A stretch of DNA of 64,000 bases from Apostichopus japonicus (lineage: Eukaryota; Echinodermata; Holothuroidea; Aspidochirotida; Stichopodidae): contig NC_092578.1 in the NCBI RefSeq assembly GCF_037975245.1, positions 10,894,321 to 10,958,320 of the forward strand, written 5' to 3'. A program made the position numbers and the translations under genes. The notes under the pieces are model-generated. The model was given only the letters and a program-made list of their open reading frames with translations. It made no database searches and was not told the DNA's origin. Below, piece after piece: positions 1 through 13,300 of the stretch (positions within the stretch are counted from its first letter, which is position 1; the number at the start of each line of letters is the position of its first letter).

Positions 1-3000
1 ATCTGCGGTACCGATCAATGGAATGTTCGGTACCGAACAATCGAATGTCCGGTACCGATCAATCGAATGTTAGGTACCGATCAATCGAATGTGCGTTACC
101 GACGAATCGAATGTTCGGTACCGATCATTCGAATGTGCGGTATCCATCAATCCAATGTTCGGTACCGATCAATCGAATGTTCGGTACCGATCAATCGAAT
201 GTGCGATACCGCTCCTTTGAATTTGCGGTACCGATCAATCGAATGTGCGATACCGATCAATCGAATGTGCGGTTCTGTTCAATCGAATGTGCGGTACCTA
301 TCAATAGACTGTGCGATACCGATCAATCGAATGGGTGGTTCCGTTCAATCGAATGTAGGTACCGATCAATCGAATGTGCGGTACCGACCCATCGAATGTA
401 CGTTACCGATCAATCGAATGTGGGGTTTGGATGTTTCGAATGTGCGATACGGATCAATCAAATGTTCGTTACCGATCAATCGAATGATCGTTAGCGATCA
501 ATCGAATGTGCGTTACCGATCAATCGAATGTTCGGTACCGATCAATCGAATGTGCGGTACCGATCAATCGAATGTTCGGTACCTATCTATCAGATGTGCG
601 GTACCGATCAATCGAATGTTCGGTACCGATCAATCGAATGTGCGATACCGATCAATCGAATGTGCGTTACCGACAAATCGAATGTTCGGTACCGATCATT
701 CGAATGTGCGGTATCGATCAATCCAATGTTCGGTACCGATCAATCGAATGTTCGGTACCCATCAATCGAATGTGAACTACCGATCAATCGAATGTTCGGT
801 ACCGATCAATCGAATGTGCGGTACCGATCAATCGAATGTTCGGTATCGAATGTGCGATACGTATCAATCGAATGTGCGTTACCGATTAATCGAATGTTCG
901 GTACCGATCAATCGAATGTTCGGTACCTATCTATCGAATGTGCGGTACCGATCTATCGAATGTTCGGTACCAATCAATAGAATGTGCGCTACCGATCAAT
1001 CGAATTTGCGGTACCGATCAATCGAATGTGCGGTACCGATCAATCGAATGTTCGGTACCGATCAATCGAATGTGAGATACCGATCAATCGAATGTACGGA
1101 ACCGACCAATCGAATGTTCAGTACCGATTATCAAATGTGCTGTACCGATCAATCGAATGTTAGGTATCGATGTATCGAATGTGCGATACCGATCAATCGA
1201 ATGTTCGGTATCAATGTATCGAATATGCGATACGGATTAATGGAATGTTCGTTACTAATCAATCGAATGATCGTTACCGATCAATCGAATGTGCGTTACC
1301 GATCAATCGAATGTGCGGTACCGATCAATCGAATGTTCGGTACCGATCAATGGAATGTTCGTTACCGACCAATCGAATGTGCGGTACCGATCAATCCAAT
1401 GTTCGGTACCGATCAATCGAATGTTTGGTACCGATCAATCGAATGTGAACTACCGATCAGTCGAATGTTCGGTACCGATCAATCGAATGTGCGGTACCGA
1501 TCAATCTAATGTTTGGTATCGAATGTGCGATACGTATCAATCGAATGTGCGTTACCGACCAATCGAATGTTCTATACCGACCAATCGAATGTGCGTTACC
1601 GAACAATTGAATGTTCGGTACCGATCATTCGAATGTGCGGTACCGACCAATCGAAAGTTCGGTACCGATCAATCGAATGTGCGACACCGATCAATCGAAT
1701 GTGCGGTACCGACCAATCGAATGTTCGGTACCGATCAATCGAATGTGCGGTACCGATCAATCGAATGTGCGGTACCGATCAATCGAATGTTCGGTACCGA
1801 TCAATCGAATGTACGGTACCGACCAATCGAATGTTCGGTACCGATCAATCGAATGTGCTGTACCGATCAATCGAATGTGCGGTACCGATCAATCGAATGA
1901 GCGATACCGATCAATCGAATGTTCGGTATCGATCAATCGAATGTGCGATACCTATGTATCGAATGTGCGATACCGATCAATCGAATGTTCCGTATCGATG
2001 TATCGAATGTGCGATACGGGTCAATCAAATGTTCGTAACTAATCAATCGAATGATCGTTACCGATCAATCGAATGTTCGGTACCGATCAATCGAATGTGC
2101 GATACCGATCAATCGAATGTGCGGTACCGACCAATCGAATGTTCGGTACCGATCAATCGAATGTGCGATACCGATCAATCGAATGTGCGGTACTGACCAA
2201 TCGAATGTTCGGTACCGATCAATCGAATGTGCGGTACTGATCAATCGAATGTGCGGTACTGATCAATCGAATGTGCGGTACCGATCAATCGAATGTTCGG
2301 TAACGAACAATCGAATGTGCGGTACCGATCAATCGAATGTTCGGTACCGATCAAACGAATGTGCGTTACCGACCAATCGAATGTTCGGTACCGATCATTC
2401 GAATGTGCGGTACCGACCAATCGAATGTTCGGTACCGATCAATCGAATGTGCGGTACCGATTAATCGAATGTTCAGTACTGATCAATCGAATGTGCGGTA
2501 CTGATCAATCGAATGTGCGGAACCGATCAATGGAATGTTCGGTACCGAACAATCGAATGTGCGGTACCGATCAATCGAATGTGCGATACCGAACAATCGA
2601 ATGTTAGGTATCGATGTATCGAATTTGCGATACCGATCAATCGAATGTTCGGTATCGATGTATCGAATGTGCGATACCGATCAATCGAATGTTCGGTATC
2701 GATGTATCGAATGTGCGATACGGATCAATCAAATGTTCGTTACTAATCAATCGAATGATCGTTACCGATCAATTGAATGTGCGTTACCGATCAATCGAAT
2801 GTTCGGTACCGATCAATCGAATGTGCGGTACCGATCAATCGAATGTGCGGTACCGATCAATCGAATGTTCGGTACCGATCAATCGAATGTTCGGTACCGA
2901 TCAATCGAATGTTCGGTACCGATCAATCGAATGTGCGATACCGATCAATCGAATGTGCGTTCCCGACCAATCGAATGTGCGGTACTGATCAATCGAATGT

Positions 3001-3018
3001 GCGGTACCGATCAATGGA
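1..3018 (+). repeat. Zone I, left segment: heterogeneous monomers
   Basis: This segment is satellite with many different monomer variants and no long near-identical tandem block of its own. It holds 14-bp truncated monomers at 841-854 and near 1514, and TTACTAATC-type monomers near 1252, 2036 (AACTAATC form) and 2740. About 1380-2400 corresponds to about 4200-5060, with the offset falling in steps (about 2822, 2778, then 2668). Shared landmarks are a GATCATTCG monomer (1624 and 4446), an AATGAGCGATACC variant (1896 and 4674), and a GATCAAACG monomer (2349 and 5017). Differences between these copies are frequent, so this is older duplication than that in the right half. No gene is seen. Confidence 0.85.
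841..854 (+). repeat. 14-bp truncated monomer (zone I landmark)
   Basis: The monomer reads CGGTATCGAATGTG, a normal unit lacking 8 internal bases. It is usually followed by a variant with GATACGTATC or GATAGGTATC. Further copies lie near 1514, 3292, 5323, 5970, 6800, 7517, 7925, 8049, 10062, 10186, 12797, 14368 and 16229. I found none to the right of about 16.3 kb. Each copy shifts the downstream array by -8, which explains why the 1,546-bp block, holding two of them, is 70 x 22 + 6 bp long. Confidence 0.85.
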
Positions 3019-5048
3019 ATGTTCGGTACCGATCATTCGAATGTTAGGTATCGATCAATCGAATGTTCGGTACCGATCAATCGAATGTTCGGTACCGATC
3101 AATCGAATGTGCGATACCGATCAATTGAATTTGCGGTACCGATCAATCGAATGTGCGGTACCGATCAATCGAATGTGCGGTCCCGTTCAATCGAATGTGC
3201 GATACCGATCAATCGAATGTGAAATACCGATCAATCGAATGTGCGGTACCGATCAATCGAATGTGCGGTACCGATTAATCGAATGTTCGGTATCGAATGT
3301 GCGATAGGTATCAATCGAATGTGCAGTACCGATTAATCGAATGTTCGGTACCGATCAATCGAATGTTCGGTACCTATCTATCGAATGTGCGGTACCGATT
3401 TATCGAATGTTCGGTACCAATCAATAGAATGTGCGCTACCGATCAATCGAATTTGCGTTACCGATCATTCGAATGTGCGGTACCGATCAATCGAATGTGC
3501 GGTACCGATCAATCGAATGTTCGGTACCGATCAATCGAATGTGAGATACTGATCAATCGAATGTGCGGTACCGACCAAAGGAATGTTCGGTACCGATCAA
3601 TCGAATGTGCTGTACCAATCACTCGAATGTGCGGTATCGATCAATCGATCGTGCGATACCGATCAATCGAATGTTCGGTATCGATCAATCGAATGTGCGA
3701 TACCGATCAATCGAATGTTCGTTACAGATCAATCGAATGTGCGTTACCGATCAATCGAATGTGCGTTACCGATCAATCGAATGTGCGGTACCGATCAATC
3801 GAATGTGCGGTACCGATCAATGGAATGTACGTTACCGATCAATTGAATGTGCGGTACCGATCAATCGATTGTTAGGTATCGATGTATCGAATGTGCGATA
3901 CAGCTCAATCGAATGTTCGGTATCGATGTATCGAATGTGCGATACGGATCAATCGAATGTTCGTTACTAATCAATCGAATGATCGTTACCGATCAATCGA
4001 ATGTGCGTTACCGATCATTCGAATGTTCGGTATCGAATGTGCGATACGTATCAATCGAATGTGCGTTACCGATTAATCGAATGTTCGGTACCAATCAATC
4101 GATTGTTCGGTACCTATCTATCGAATGTGCGGTACCGATGTATCGAATATTCGGTACCAATCTATAGAATGTGCGCTACCGATCAATCGAATTTGCGGTA
4201 CCGATCAATCGAATGTTCGGTACCGATCAATCGAATGTGCGGTACCGACCAATCGAATGTTCGGTACCGATCAATCGAATGTTCGGTACCGATCAATGGA
4301 ATGTTCGTTACCGACCAATCGAATGTGCGGTACCGATCAATCGAATGTTCGGTACCGATCAATCGAATGTGCGTTACCGACCAATCGAATGTTCGGTACC
4401 GACCAATCGAATGTGCGTTACCGAACAATGGAATGTTCGGTACCGATCATTCGAATGTGCGGTACCGACCAATCGAATGTTCGGTACCGATCAATCGAAT
4501 GTGCGATACCGATCAATCGAATGTGCGGTACCGACCAATCGAATCTGCGGTACCGATCAATCGAATGTTCGGTACCGATCAATCGAATGTACGGTACCGA
4601 CCAATCGAATGTTCGGTACCGATCAATCGAATGAGCTGTACCGATCAATCGAATGTGCGGTACCGATCAATCGAATGAGCGATACCGATCAATCGAATGT
4701 TCGGTATCGATCAATCGAATGTGCGATACCGATGTATCGAATGTGCGATACCGATCAATCGAATGTTCGTTACCGATCAATCGAATGTTCGGTACCTATC
4801 TATCAAATGTGCGGTACCGATCAATCGAATGTTCGGTACCGATCAATCGAATGTGCGATACCGATCAATCGAATGTGCGGTACCGACCAATCGAATGTTC
4901 GGTTCCGACCAATCGAATGTTCGGTACCGATCAATCGAATGTGCGGTACCGACCAATCGAATGTTCGGTAACGAACAATCGAATGTGCGGTACCGATCAA
5001 TCGAATGTTCGGTACCGATCAAACGAATGTGCGTTACCGATTAATCGA
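3019..5048 (+). repeat. Block A, copy 1 (with an inserted older segment)
   Basis: This is the first of three related blocks. It contains a GGTCCCGTTC monomer near 3180, a 14-bp monomer near 3292, a GATAGGTATC monomer, a CCAAAGGAATG monomer near 3575, and a TTACTAATC monomer near 3964. It aligns to 5049 onward at an offset of 2030. The offset falls to 1942 because copy 2 lacks three monomers near 3330-3396 and one near 3460, 88 bp in all. The part from about 4200 to 5048 has no counterpart in copies 2 and 3 and instead resembles 1380-2400. Confidence 0.8.
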
Positions 5049-6528
5049 ATGTTCGGTACCGATCATTCGAATGTGCGGTATCGATCAATCCAATGTTCGG
5101 TACCGATCAATCGAATGTTCGGTACCGATCAATCGAATGTGCGATACCGATCAATTGAATTTGCGGTACCGATCAATCGAATGTGCGGTACCGATCAATC
5201 GAATGTGCGGTCCCGTTCAATCGAATGTGCGATACCGATCAATCGAATGTGAAATACCGATCAATCGAATGTGCTGTACCGATCAATCGAATGTGCGGTA
5301 CCGATTAATCGAATGTTCGGTATCGAATGTACGATAGGTATCAATCGAATGTGCAGTACCGATTTATCGAATGTTCGGTACCAATCAATAGAATGTGCGC
5401 TACCGATCAATCGAATTTGCGGTACCGATCAATCGAATGTGCGGTACCGATCAATCGAATGTTCGGTACCGATCAATCGAATGTGAGATACCGATCAATC
5501 GAATGTGCGGTACCGACCAAAGGAATGTTCGGTACCGATCAATCGAATGTGCTGTACCAATCACTCGAATGTGCGGTATCGATCAATCGAATGTGCGATA
5601 CCGATCAATCGAATGTTCGGTATCGATCAATCGAATGTGCGGTACCGATCAATCGAATGTTCGTTACAGATCAATCGAATGTGCGTTACCGATCAATCGA
5701 ATGTGCGTTACCGATCAATCGAATGTGCGGTACCGATCAATCGAATGTGCGGTACCGATCAATGGAATGTACGTTGCCGATCAATCGAATGTGCGGTACC
5801 GATCAATCGATTGTTAGGTATCGATGTATCGAATGTGCGATACAGCTCAATCGAATGTTCGGTATCGATGTATTTAATGTGCGATACGGATCAATCGAAT
5901 GTTCGTTACTAATCAATCGAATGATCGTTACCGATCAATCGAATGTGCGTTACCGATCAATCGAATGTTCGGTATCGAATGTGCGATACGTATAAATCGA
6001 ATGTGCGTTACCGATTAATCGAATGTTCGGTACCAATCAATCGAATGTTCGGTACCTATCTATCGAATGTGCGGTACCGACGTATCGAATGTTCGGTACC
6101 AATCAATAGAATGTGCGCTACCGATCAATCGAATTTGCGGTACCGATCAATCGAATGTTCGGTATCGATCAATCGAATGTGCGGTACCGACCAATCGAAT
6201 GTTCGGTACCGAACAATCGAATGTTCGGTGCCGATCAATCGAATGTGCTGTACCAATCACTCGAATGTGCGATACCGATCAATCGAATGTGCGTTACCGA
6301 TCAATCTAATGTGCGATACCGATCAATCGAATGTGCGGTACCGATCAATCGAATGTGCGGTACCGATCAATCGAATGTTCGGTACCGATCAATCGAATGT
6401 TCGGTACCAATCAATCGAATGTTCGGTACCGATCAATCGAATGTGCGATACCGATCAATCGAATGTGCGGTACCGACCAATCGAATGTTCGGTACTGATC
6501 AATCGAATGTGCGGTACCGATCAATGGA
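5049..6528 (+). repeat. Block A, copy 2
   Basis: It carries the same ordered landmarks as copy 1 and copy 3: the GGTCCCGTTC monomer near 5210, 14-bp monomers near 5323 and 5970, the CCAAAGGAATG monomer near 5517, and the TTACTAATC monomer near 5906. Copy 3 lies 1,480 bp away at the start and 1,546 bp away from about 5360 on, because copy 3 retains three monomers missing here. Beyond about 6384 the two copies diverge. Confidence 0.85.
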
Positions 6529-7930
6529 ATGTTCGGTACCGATCATTCGAATGTGCGGTATCGATCAATCCAATGTTCGGTACCGATCAATCGAATGTTC
6601 GGTACCGATCAATCGAATGTTCGATACCGATAAATTGAATTTGCGGTACCGATCAATCGAATGTGCGGTACCGATCAATCGAATGTGCGGTCCCGTTCAA
6701 TCGAATGTGCGATACCGATCAATCGAATGTGAAATACCGATCAATCGAATGTGCTGTACCGATCAATCGAATGTGCGGTACCGATTAATCGAATGTTCGG
6801 TATCGAATGTGCGATAGGTATCAATCGAATGTGCAGTACCGATTAATCGAATGTTCGGTACCGATCAATCGAATGTTCGGTACCTATCTATCGAATGTGC
6901 GGTACCGATTTATCGAATGTTCGGTACCAATCAATAGAATGTGCGCTACCGATCAATCGAATTTGCGGTACCGATCAATCGAATGTGCGGTACCGATCAA
7001 TCGAATGTTCGGTACCGATCAATCGAATGTGAGATACCGATCAATCGAATGTGCGGTACCGACCAAAGGAATGTTCGGTACCGATCAATCGAATGTGCTG
7101 TACCAATCACTCGAATGTGCGGTATCGATCAATCGAATGTGCGATACCGATCAATCGAATGTTCGGTATCGATCAATCGAATGTGCGATACCGATCAATC
7201 GAATGTTCGTTACAGATCAATCGAATGTGCGTTACCGATCAATCGAATGTGCGTTACCGATCAATCGAATGTGCGGTACCGATCAATCGAATGTGCGGTA
7301 CCGATCAATGGAATGTACGTTGCCGATCAATCGAATGTGCGGTACCGATCAATCGATTGTTAGGTATCGATGTATCGAATGTGCGATACAGCTCAATCGA
7401 ATGTTCGGTATCGATGTATTTAATGTGCGATACGGATCAATCGAATGTTCGTTACTAATCAATCGAATGATCGTTACCGATCAATCGAATGTGCGTTACC
7501 GATCAATCGAATGTTCGGTATCGAATGTGCGATACGTATCAATCGAATGTGCGTTACCGATTAATCGAATGTTCGGTACCAATCAATCGAATGGTCGGTA
7601 CCTATCTATCGAATGTGCGGTACCGACGTATCGAATGTTCGGTACCAATCAATAGAATGTGCGCTACCAATAAATCGAATTTGCGGTACCGATCAATCGA
7701 ATGTTCGGTATCGATCAATCGAATGTGCGGTACCGACCAATCGAATGTTCGGTACCGAACAATCGAATGTTCGGTACCGATCAATCGAATGTGCTGTACC
7801 AATCACTCGAATGTGCGATACCGATCAATCGAATGTGCGTTACCGATCAATCTAATGTGCGATACCGATCAATCGAATGTGCGGTACCGATCAATCGAAT
7901 GTGCGGTACCGATCAATCGAATGTTCGGTA
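6529..7930 (+). repeat. Block A, copy 3
   Basis: It is very similar to copy 2 over the shared part; only scattered single-base changes were noticed, for example 6230 (GGTGCCG) against 7776 (GGTACCG). The period of 1,546 bp equals 70 monomers plus 6, as expected for a unit holding two 14-bp monomers. Similarity to copy 2 ends near 7930, inside a further 14-bp monomer. Confidence 0.85.
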
Positions 7931-10369
7931 TCGAATCTGCGATACGTATCAATCGAATGTGCGTTACCGATTAATCGAATATTCGGTACCGATCAATCGA
8001 ATGTGCGGTACCGATCAATCGAATGTGCGGTACCGATCAATCGAATGTTCGGTATCGAATGTGCGATACGTATCAATCGAATGTGCGTTACCGATTAATC
8101 GAATGTTCGGTACCGATCAATGGAATGTTCGGTACCTATCTATCGAATGTGCGGTACCGATTTATCGAATGTGCGGTACCGATCAATCGAATGTGCGGTA
8201 CCGATCAATCGAATGTTCGGTAGCGATCAATCGAATGTGAGATACCGATCAATCGAATGTGCGGTACCGACCAATCGAATGTTCGGTACCGATAAATCGA
8301 ATGTGCTGTACCAATCACTCGAATGTGCGGTACCGATCAATCGAGTGTGCGATACCGATCAATCGAATGTTCGTTACAGATCAATCGAATGTGCGTTACC
8401 GATCAATCGAATGTGCGTTACCGATCAATCGAATGTTCGGTACCGATCAATCGAATGTGCGGTACCGATCAATCGAATGTTCGGTACCGATCAATGGAAT
8501 GTACGTTACCGATCAATCGAATGTGCGGTACCGATCAATCGAATGTTCGGTATCGATGTATAGAATGTGCGATACCGATCAATCGAATGTTCGGTATCGA
8601 TGTATCGAATGTGCGATACGGATCAATCGAATGTTCGTTACTAATCAATCGAATGATCGTTACCGATCAATCGAATGTGCGTTACCGATCAATCGAATGT
8701 TCGGTACCGATCAATCGAATGTGCGGTACCGATCAATCGAATGTGCGGTACCGATCAATCGAATGTTCGGTATCGATGTATCGAATGTGCGATACGGATC
8801 AATCGAATGTTCGTTACTAATCAATCGAATGATCGTTACCCATCAATCGAATGTGAGATACCGATCAATAGAATGTGCGGTACCGACCAATCGAATGTTC
8901 GGTACCGATCAATCGGCAGTGCTGTACCGATCTATCGAAAATGCGGTACCGATCAATCGAATGTGCCTTACCGATCAATCGAATGTGCGGTACCGATCAA
9001 TCGAATGTTAAATACCGCCCAATCGAATTTTCTGTACCGATCAATCGAATGTGCGATACCGATCAATCGAATGTACAGTACCGATCAATCGAATGTGCGG
9101 TACCGATCAATCGAATGTTCGGTACCGAACAATCGAATGTTCGGTACCGATCACTCGAATGTGCGGTACCGATCAATGGAATGTGCGGTACCGATCAATC
9201 GAATATTCGGTATCTATGTATCGAATGTGCGGTACCGATCAATCGAATGTGCGGTACCGATCAATCGAATGTTCGGTACCGATCAATCGAATGTTAGATA
9301 CCGATCAATCGAATGTTAGATACCGATCAATCGAATGTTCGGTACCGATCAATCGAATGTGCTGTCCGATCACTCGAATGTGCTGTCCGATCACTCGAAT
9401 GTGCGGTACCGATCAATCGAATGTGCGATACCGATCAATCGAATGTGCGATACCGATCAATCGAATGTTAGTTACAGATCAATCGAATGTGCGTTACAGA
9501 TCAATCGAATGTGCGTTACCGATCAATCGAATGTGCGGTACCGATCAATCGAATGTTCGGTATCGATGTATCGAATGTTCGGTACCGATGAATGGAATGT
9601 ACGTTACCGATCAATCGAATGTGCGGTACCGAACAATCGAATGTTAGGTATCGATGTATCGAATGTGCGATACCGATCAATCGAATGTTCGGTATCAATG
9701 TATCGAATGTGCGATACGGATCAATCGAATGTTCGTTACTAATCAATCGAATGATCGTTACCGAACAATCGAATGTGCGGTACCGATCAATCGAATGTTC
9801 GGTACCGATCAATCGAATGTGCGGTACCGATCAATCGAATGTTCGGTACCGAACAATCGAATGTTCGGTACCGATCAATCGAATGTGCTGTCCAATCACT
9901 CGAATGTGCGGTACCGATCAATCGAATGTGCGATACCGATCAATCGAATGTGCGGTTCCGTTCAATCGAATGTGCGATACCGATCAATCGAATGTGAAAT
10001 ACCGATCAATCGAATGTGCGGTACCGATCAATCGAATGTACGGTACCGATCAATCGAATGTTCGGAATCGAATGTGCGATACGTATCAATCGAATGTGCG
10101 TTACCGATTAATCGAATATTCGGTACCGATCAATCGAATGTGCGGTACCGATCAATCGAATGTGCGGTACCGATCAATCGAATGTTCGGTATCGAATGTG
10201 CGATACGTATCAATCGAATGTGCGTTACCGATTAATCGAATGTTCCGTACCGATCAATCGAATGTTCGTTACCTATCTATCGAATGTGCGGTACCGATTT
10301 ATCGAATGTTCGGTACCAATCAATAGAATGTGCGCTACCGATCAATCGAATTTGCGGTACAGATCAATC
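7931..10369 (+). repeat. Zone I, mixed segment with paired 14-bp monomers
   Basis: The segment holds monomers of many types. Two 14-bp monomers 124 bp apart (near 7925 and 8049) recur as a pair near 10062 and 10186, also 124 bp apart, so the pair was duplicated over about 2.1 kb. TTACTAATC monomers lie near 8638, 8814 and 9735. Near 9361-9400, two 21-bp CTGTCCGATCACTCG monomers are adjacent. No gene is seen. Confidence 0.8.
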
Positions 10370-11610
10370 GAATGTTCGGTACCGATCAATGGAATGTACG
10401 TTACCGATCAATCGAATGTGCGATACCGTACAATCGAATGTTAGGTATCGATGTATCGAATGTGCGATACCGATCAATCGAATGTTCGGTATCGATGTAG
10501 CGAATGTGCGATACGGATCAATCGAATGTTCGTTACTAATCAATCGAATGATCGTTACCGATCAATCGAATGTGCGTTACCGATCAATCGAATGTTCGGT
10601 ACCGATCAATCGAATGTGCGGTACCGATCAATCGAATGTGCGGTGCCGATCAATCGAATGTGCGTTACCGATCAAATCGAATCTGCGGTACCGATCAATC
10701 GAATGTTCGGTACGATCAATCGAATGTGCGGTACCGATCAATCGAATGTTCGGTACGGCCCAATCGAATTTCTGGTACTGATCAATCGAATGTGCGACAC
10801 CGATCAATCGAATGTACTGTACCGATCAATCGAATGTGCGGTACCGATCAATCGAATGTTCGGTACCGAACAATCGAATGTTCGGTACCGATCACTCGAA
10901 TGTGCGGTACCGATCAATGGAATGTGCGGTACCGATCAATCGAATGTTCGGTACCGATCAATCGAATGTGCGGTACCGATCAATCGAATGTTCGGTACCG
11001 ATCAATCGAATGTTCGGTACCGATCAATCGAATGTTCGGTACCGATCAATGGAATGTACGTTACCGATCAATCGAATGTGCGATACCGAACAATCGAATG
11101 TTAGGTATCGATGTATCGAATGTGCGAAACCGATCAATCGAATGTTCGGTATCGATGTAGCGAATGTGCGATACGGATCAATCGAATGTTCGTTACTAAT
11201 CAATCGAATGATCGTTACCGATCAATCGAATGTGCGTTACCGATCAATCGAATGTTCGGTACCGATCAATCGAATGTGCTGTACCGATCAATCGAATGTG
11301 CGGTGCCGATCAATCGAATGTGCGTTACCGATCAATCGAATCTGCGGTACCGATCAATCGAATGTTCGGTACGATCAATCGAATGTGCGGTACCGATCAA
11401 TCGAATGTTCGGTACGGCCCAATCGAATTTCTGGTACCGATCAATCGAATGTGCGATACCGATCAATCGAATGTACTGTACCGATCAATCGAATGTGCGG
11501 TACCGATCAATCGAATGTTCGGTACCGAACAATCGAATGTTCGGTACCGATCACTCGAATGTGTGGTACCGATCAATGGAATGTGCGGTACCGATCAATT
11601 GAATATTCGG
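10370..11610 (+). repeat. 660-bp tandem block (two copies, second partial)
   Basis: Copy 1 is about 10370-11029 and copy 2 about 11030-11610. The period is 660 bp, exactly 30 monomers. Shared landmarks are a GATGTAGCGAATG monomer, TTACTAATC monomers (10533 and 11193), a one-base-short GGTACGATC monomer, and a GGTACGGCCC monomer followed by AATTTCTGG. Copy 1 also has one extra base at a GATCAAATCG monomer near 10675 that copy 2 lacks. Confidence 0.85.
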
Positions 11611-13300
11611 TATCTATGTATCGAATGTGCGTTACCGATCAATCGAATGTACGGTACCGATCAATCGAATATGAGATACCGATCAATCGAATATGAGATA
11701 CCGATCAATCGAATGTGCGGTATCGACCAATCGAATGTTCGGTACCGATCAATCGAATGTGCTGTCCGATCACTCGAATGTGCGGTACCGATCAATCGAA
11801 AGTGCGATACCGAACAATCGAATGTTAGGTATCGATGTGTCGAATGTGCGATACCGATCAATCGAATGATCGTTACCGATCAATCGAATGTGCGTTACCG
11901 ATCAATCGAATGTTCGCTACAGATCAATCGAATGTGCGGTACCGATCAATCGAATGTGCGGTACCGATCAATCGAATGTGCGGTACCGATCAATCGAATG
12001 TTCAATATCGATGTATCGAATGTTCGGTACCGATGAATGGAATGTACGTTACCGATCAATCGAATGTGCGGTACCGAACAATCGAATGTTAGGTATCGAT
12101 GTATCGAATGTGCGATACCGATCAATCGAATGTTCGGTATCGATCAATCGAATGTGCGATACGGATCAATCGAATGTTCGTTACTAATCAATCGAATGAT
12201 CGTTACCGATCAATCGAATGTGCGGTACTGATCAATCGAATGTTCGGTACCGATCAATCGAATGTTCGGTACCGATCAATCGAATGTTCGGTACCGATCA
12301 ATGGAATGTACGTTACCGATCAATCGAATGTGCGATACCGATCAATCGAATGTTAGGTATCGATGTATCGAATGTGCGATACCGATCAATCGAATGATCG
12401 TTACCGATCAATCGAATGTGCGTTACCGATCAATCGAATGTTCGCTACCGATCAATCGAATGTGCGGTACCGATCAATCGAATGTGCGGTACCGATCAAT
12501 CGAATGTGCGGTACCGATCAATCGAATTTGCGGTACCGATCAATCGAATGTGCGGTACCGATCAATCGAATGTTCGGTAGCGATCAATCGAATGTGAGAT
12601 ACCGATCAATCGAATGTGCGGTACCGACCAATCGAATGTTCGGTACCGATCAATCGAATGTGCTGTACCAATCACTCGAATGTGCGGTACCGATCAATTG
12701 AATGTTCGGTAGCGATCAATCGAATGTGAGATACCGATCAATCGAATGTGCCTAACCGACCAATCGAATGTGCGGTACCGATCAATCGAATGTTCGGTAT
12801 CGAATGTGCGATATGTATCAATCGAATGTGCGTTACCGATTAATCGAATGTTCGGTACCGATCAATCGAATGTTCGGTACCTATCTATCGAATGTGCGGT
12901 ACCGATTTATCGAATGTTCGGTACCAATCAATAGAATGTGCGCTACCGATCAATCGAATTTGCGGTACCGATCAATCGAATGTGCGGTACCGATCAATCG
13001 AATGTTCGGTAGCGATCAATCGAATGTGAGATACCGATCAATCGAATGTGCGGTACCGATCAATCGAATGTTCGGTACCGATCAATGGAATGTACGTTAC
13101 CGATCAATCGAATGTGCGGTACCGATCAATCGAATGTTAGGTATCGATGTATCGAATGTGCGATACCGATCAATCCAATGCTCGGTATCGATGTATCAAA
13201 TGTGCGATACGGATCAATCGAATGTTCGTTACTAATCAATCGAATCGTTACCGATCAATCGAATGTGCGTTACCGATCAATGGATTGTTCGGTACCGATC
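11611..13300 (+). repeat. Zone I, mixed segment
   Basis: This is satellite without a strong long-range tandem period that I could define. It includes TTACTAATC monomers at 12181 and near 13229, the latter followed by a shortened AATCGTTACC monomer near 13242, and a 14-bp monomer near 12797. Pieces resemble neighbouring blocks, for example repeated GGTAGCGATC monomers near 12577, 12709 and 13009. No gene is seen. Confidence 0.75.

Noticed and set aside
533-560. CENP-B box
   Set aside because: The minus strand has TTCGATTGATCGGT, resembling the TTCG....A..CGGG core, but the spacing is one base short and the last G is T. No copy inspected met the core.
4183-4648. Minus-strand genes suggested by open frames of 60-98 codons
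   Set aside because: They occur only where T10-to-C variants remove the regular minus-strand TGA, and they encode the reverse translation of the same monomer.
9361-9400. Insertion or transposon footprint at the CTGTCCGATCACTCG monomers
   Set aside because: These are ordinary monomers lacking one base; there is no foreign sequence, target-site duplication or terminal inverted repeat.
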